Positions 56,110-64,000 of a DNA stretch of 64,000 nucleotides are shown piece after piece. Source of the stretch: Mesorhizobium waimense (lineage in GTDB: Bacteria; Pseudomonadota; Alphaproteobacteria; Rhizobiales; Rhizobiaceae). The translations under genes and the position numbers were made by a program. The stretch lies in the NCBI RefSeq assembly GCF_003601975.1, contig NZ_QZWZ01000010.1, forward strand, positions 1 through 64,000. Reading direction: 5' to 3'. The notes under the pieces are model-generated. The model worked only from the letters and a program-made list of their open reading frames with translations, was not told where the DNA came from and did no database searches. The first letter of the stretch is position 1; every line of letters begins with the position of its first letter.

Positions 56110-56862
56110 ATGTCTGATTTTTCCCTGGCGCTGACGGGCACAATCGCCATCACCTTCCTGCTGGCCGGCATCGTCAAGGGTGTCACCGGCATGGGCTTGC
56201 CGACCCTGGCGATGGGGCTGCTCGGCACCGTCATGCCACCGATCACGGCCGCGTCGCTGCTGATCGTGCCGTCCTTCGTCACCAATGTCTGGCAGCTGTT
56301 CGCGGGCCCGAGTTTTGCATCGATCCTGCGCCGGCTGTGGCTGATGATAGCCGGCATTCTCATCGGCACAGTCGCCGGGGCAAGGCTGCTGGCCAGCGAC
56401 AACGTCAAATGGACGACCGCGGGCCTGGGTGCCGCGCTGGTGCTCTACGCCGCCTACACGCTGCTGGCACGACAGCTCAGCATTCCCGCCAAGGCGGAGC
56501 GCTGGTCGTCGCCGGCTATCGGCTTCTTCACCGGCCTTGTCACCGGCGGCACCGGCGTGTTCGTCGTGCCGGCGGTGCCCTACATCCAGGCGCTGGGGCT
56601 GAGCCGGGACGACCTGATCCAGGCGCTTGGTCTTTCCTTCACCGTGTCGACCATTGCGCTGGCAGTCGGCCTCGCCGCGCATGGCGCATTCGAGATCGAG
56701 CATCTCGCGATGTCGACGCTGGCCGTTGCGCCGGCCTTGCTCGGCATGTGGCTCGGCCAGCTGCTCAGGCAGAGGATCAGCCCGGCGACCTTCCGCCGCT
56801 GGTTTCTGATCTTCCTGATCCTGCTTGGACTGGAGCTGCTGGCGCGGCCCTTTCTGGCCTAA
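56110..56862 (+). CDS. TauE/SafE family membrane transporter
   Basis: A 250-residue membrane protein with about eight hydrophobic segments in two halves. The first half has GIVKGVTGMGLPTLAMGLLG and the second GFFTGLVTGGTGVFVVPAVPYIQALG, the paired repeats of the TauE/SafE (DUF81) family. Members export sulfite, sulfoacetate or other anions; the substrate here is unknown. It is convergent with the threonine aldolase gene, 8 nt apart. Confidence 0.9.
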   Translation: MSDFSLALTGTIAITFLLAGIVKGVTGMGLPTLAMGLLGTVMPPITAASLLIVPSFVTNVWQLFAGPSFASILRRLWLMIAGILIGTVAGARLLASDNVKWTTAGLGAALVLYAAYTLLARQLSIPAKAERWSSPAIGFFTGLVTGGTGVFVVPAVPYIQALGLSRDDLIQALGLSFTVSTIALAVGLAAHGAFEIEHLAMSTLAVAPALLGMWLGQLLRQRISPATFRRWFLIFLILLGLELLARPFLA

Positions 56863-56870
56863 CCGTTTCC

Positions 56871-57923
56871 TTACCCGATGAGCAAATGACCGATGTGATC
56901 AACCTCTTCCGTTGTCGTCGCGAAGCTGGCGACGAAACGGTAGATCGCTTCATTGTCGCCGAGATGGCCGTCGAAGCCTTGGGGTACGCCCCATTCGTAG
57001 AATTTGGCGCCGGCCGCTTGCAGCTTTTCTGCGTTGGCGCGGTCGAGGATGGCGAAAACCTCATTGGCCTGCGGCAGCCAGGCCAGTCGGCCGGCCGGCG
57101 CGTCTTCGATCGTCTCGGCCAGCCGCGCGGCCATTGCGTTGGCGTGCCGCGCCATCCTCAGCCAGAGATCGTCTGTGAAATAGGCTTCGAACTGGGCCGA
57201 GATGAAGCGCGCCTTGGAAAAGGTCTGTCCGGCGCGCTGGCGCAGCAGGCGCAGATCATGCCCCAGGTCGGGGTTCAGGACCACGACCGCATCGGCCATC
57301 CAGCAGCCGTTCTTGGTGCCGCCAAAGGAGATGATGTCGACGCCGCTCTTCCAGGTCATTTCGGCAGGGCTGATGTCCGTCGCGGCAACCGCGTTGGCGA
57401 AGCGCGCGCCATCCATGTGCAGAGGCAGTTTGTGACGGCGTGCCACCTCGGAGACGGCTTTGACATCGTCGACGGTATAGACCGTGCCGACCTCGGTCGC
57501 CTGGGTGATCGTCACCGCCATTGGCTGGCCGGCGGGGGCGAGGTCTTGCGAGTAGCGCGCGATGGCCCGGTCGAGAGCTTGCGGATTGATGCGTCCCAAA
57601 GGCCCCGGAACGGACGACATGCGCGCTCCGCCGGTATAGAAGCTCGCGGCGCCGAATTCATCGACATTCATATGCGCTTCGGAATGGCAGAAGGCGACGC
57701 CGCCGATACGATTGCATGCCGCCATGGAGAGCGCGTTGGCCGCCGTGCCGGTCGCGACGAAGAACACTGCGACATCCCCTTCGAAGATCTCGCTGAAGCG
57801 CCGGTAGACGGCGCGGTCGAGTTCGCCGTCGCCATAGGCGGTCGCGATGCCCGCGGCGTGCCGGGACAGATTGGCCGAGATGTCGGGATGGACCCCCGCC
57901 CAGTTGTCGGATGCAAAGAACAT
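56871..57923 (-). CDS. Low-specificity L-threonine aldolase family enzyme
   Basis: A 350-residue fold-type I PLP enzyme. The cofactor is held by Lys204 in SFGGTKNG, Asp171 in HMDGARFANA and the phosphate-binding GTAAN near residue 59-63. It cleaves threonine or allo-threonine to glycine and acetaldehyde. The start MFFASDNWAG at 57923 fits the family N-terminus. A TTG 24 codons upstream is possible, but those residues look non-homologous; the ribosome site is weak for both. The gene is divergent from gltB over 481 nt. Confidence 0.88.
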   Translation of the reverse strand: MFFASDNWAGVHPDISANLSRHAAGIATAYGDGELDRAVYRRFSEIFEGDVAVFFVATGTAANALSMAACNRIGGVAFCHSEAHMNVDEFGAASFYTGGARMSSVPGPLGRINPQALDRAIARYSQDLAPAGQPMAVTITQATEVGTVYTVDDVKAVSEVARRHKLPLHMDGARFANAVAATDISPAEMTWKSGVDIISFGGTKNGCWMADAVVVLNPDLGHDLRLLRQRAGQTFSKARFISAQFEAYFTDDLWLRMARHANAMAARLAETIEDAPAGRLAWLPQANEVFAILDRANAEKLQAAGAKFYEWGVPQGFDGHLGDNEAIYRFVASFATTTEEVDHIGHLLIG

Positions 57924-58404
57924 TGAGATGTCCGTATCTGGTTTGAAAAACGGGCGGGACCATGGCTGCTTTGGGGTTTGACGCGCAAGGGCCAAGCCCT
58001 GGAAAAGCAGTAAAGCCAGCTAAGCCAGGGCGACACGGGTGGCGACTGAAGGTTACGTTTCTACCCTCCCACGCGTAATTTTCTGTCGTGAAGGGCTCGA
58101 GATTTTTGTGAATCGGTCTTGTGCACGCCTGCGATTTCTGTCATAAAAATTTAGGACAGTAGTGCTGTCTTATTTTGTCGCACAAATCAGGCTGGAATGG
58201 CGTATCATTTGGGCCACTCCGGCCGTTGCCGCGAGCGACGGGTAGACGGATCGGCTCTGGCCTGTACGATACCGGATACGAACCGGGCGGTAAGCCGCAT
58301 GGTTCGGCAAGGATTTCGCAAGACGTGCCGCAAGGATGAAGGGGAAGCAATGCGCTTCCCGAGGCAAACCAGCGCCCGAAGGACTGGGAACGGAGGACAG
58401 GACG
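57924..58404. other. Long divergent intergenic region between threonine aldolase and gltB
   Basis: No supported gene in 481 nt. It has a hairpin AGGACAG-TAGTG-CTGTCTT (58153-58171) followed by ATTTTG, and AT-rich DNA around 58141-58176 in an otherwise GC-rich window. This is the likely promoter/leader of gltB, with an attenuator or sRNA possible. No sigma-54 (TGGCAC-N5-TTGC) match was seen. Confidence 0.45.
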
Positions 58405-63141
<4,737 letters not shown>

Positions 63142-63282
63142 GCTTTGGGCGTTGCCGGGGAGCGAGGCTTCCCGGCCGACACCTCATCAACAATCCTGAC
63201 CTCGGACTGAAGGTTGCCATGGCTGCCTTATGAGGTTAACGGGTGCGCCGACGAGCGTGCCTTCGGACAGCAGGGACTGACT

Positions 63283-64000
63283 ATGGGCAAGGTAACAGGC
63301 TTTCTCGAGATCGACCGGCAGGTGCACAAGTACCAGCCGGCCTCCGACCGCATCCGGCATTTTCGCGAATTCACGCTGCCGATGTCGGATAAGGAGGTCG
63401 AGAAACAGGCCGCGCGCTGCATGGATTGCGGTATTCCGTTCTGCCACGGGCCGACCGGCTGCCCGATCCACAACCAGATCCCGGACTGGAACGACCTCGT
63501 CTACAATGGCGACTGGGACAATGCGATCCGCAACCTGCATTCGACCAACAATTTCCCGGAATTCACCGGCCGTATCTGTCCGGCGCCTTGCGAGGAAGCC
63601 TGTACGCTGAACCTCGAGGACATTCCGGTCGCCATCAAGACCGTCGAGCAGGCGATCGCCGACAAGGCCTACGAGACCGGTCATATCCGGCCCTATCCGC
63701 CGGAGAAGAAGACCGGCAAGCACGTCGCCGTCATCGGCTCCGGCCCGGCCGGCATGGCGGCCGCGCAGCAGCTCGGCCGCGCCGGTCACGACGTTCATGT
63801 CTATGAGCGCGAGAGCCGTCCGGGCGGGCTGATGCGCTACGGCATTCCCGACTTCAAGATCGAGAAGCACTATATCGACCGCCGCATCGAGCAGATGCAG
63901 GGCGAGGGCGTGACCTTCTATTGCGGCGTCAATGTCGGCGTCGACAAGCCCGTGGCCGAACTGCTCGCCGAGTACGACGCAGTGCTCTATTGCGGCGGCT
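63283..64000 (+). CDS. gltD: Glutamate synthase small subunit, 5' part (truncated by window)
   Basis: The first 239 codons of GltD. The N-terminal part binds two [4Fe-4S] clusters: [15 protein letters not shown] near residues 46-60 and CPAPCEEAC near 103-111. The FAD-binding [10 protein letters not shown] near 152-161 and a glycine-rich [14 protein letters not shown] follow. It passes electrons from NADPH to GltB. AGGGA lies 8 nt before the ATG. The gene begins 141 nt after gltB and runs off the right edge. The spacer shows no strong terminator, so cotranscription is expected. Confidence 0.95.
   Translation, partial: MGKVTGFLEIDRQVHKYQPASDRIRHFREFTLPMSDKEVEKQAARCMDCGIPFCHGPTGCPIHNQIPDWNDLVYNGDWDNAIRNLHSTNNFPEFTGRICPAPCEEACTLNLEDIPVAIKTVEQAIADKAYETGHIRPYPPEKKTGKHVAVIGSGPAGMAAAQQLGRAGHDVHVYERESRPGGLMRYGIPDFKIEKHYIDRRIEQMQGEGVTFYCGVNVGVDKPVAELLAEYDAVLYCGG

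Overview
The window is GC-rich chromosomal DNA from an alphaproteobacterium of the order Hyphomicrobiales (Rhizobiales), most like Mesorhizobium. The pointers are a near-canonical rhizobial CpdR response regulator, a CpdR / tRNA-Val / MmgR-type sRNA / histidinol-phosphatase neighbourhood, an hsp20 gene behind an RpoH promoter and a ROSE-like RNA thermometer, three copies of a rhizobial intergenic palindromic repeat, a Sinorhizobium-type 1,5-anhydro-D-fructose reductase, and dense solute-binding-protein ABC transporters. I see no transposase, phage gene, plasmid replication gene or CRISPR array. This is metabolically versatile chromosome, not an obvious mobile island.

Layout. 1-1.4 kb: a small secreted protein behind duplicated palindromes, and a TetR regulator. 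1.4-7.0 kb: an acyl-CoA catabolic cluster (two SDRs, an APH-type kinase, a MaoC hydratase, a divergent acyl-CoA dehydrogenase, an MDR reductase). Its kinase plus dehydrogenase pairing resembles 4-hydroxyacyl-CoA degradation. 7.2-11.5 kb: an RND efflux pump with its membrane-fusion protein. 11.6-19.2 kb: an RpiR regulator diverging from an N-formylglutamate-amidohydrolase-like hydrolase, an amino-acid/amine permease, a glutamine-synthetase-like ligase, an aldehyde dehydrogenase and an iron alcohol dehydrogenase. Together these could form a gamma-glutamylation route for an amine or amino-alcohol. 19.5-23.4 kb: a four-gene PotABCD-like ABC importer. 23.4-27.6 kb: GST, cation/proton antiporter, EEP-family hydrolase and EamA transporter.

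27.6-45.2 kb: a long minus-strand catabolic island. It runs LacI regulator, 1,5-anhydrofructose reductase, CoA-transferase, enoyl-CoA hydratase, aldehyde dehydrogenase, a complete sugar-type ABC importer, two GMC oxidoreductases, an SDR, a Dabb protein and an MFS transporter. A DUF993 gene is transcribed divergently. Two near-identical LacI-type operators sit in the divergent promoter, one exactly between a -35 and a -10. This island is the best candidate for a poorly described pathway: an anhydro-sugar (or anhydro-sugar conjugate) route with a CoA-dependent branch.

45.3-50.4 kb: GDP-fucose synthesis (gmd-fcl), a small unknown gene, a glycosyltransferase/alginate-lyase fusion broken by apparent frameshifts, and a small lipoprotein. 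50.5-54.0 kb: tRNA-Val, cpdR, a second N-formylglutamate amidohydrolase, an MmgR/suhB-type sRNA, hisN and a DUF1579-like protein. 54-58 kb: alpha/beta hydrolase, heat-regulated hsp20, TauE/SafE exporter and threonine aldolase. 58.4-64 kb: gltB and the start of gltD (glutamate synthase), cut by the window edge. Many same-strand junctions are 4-nt ATGA or GTGA overlaps, which supports the operon assignments.
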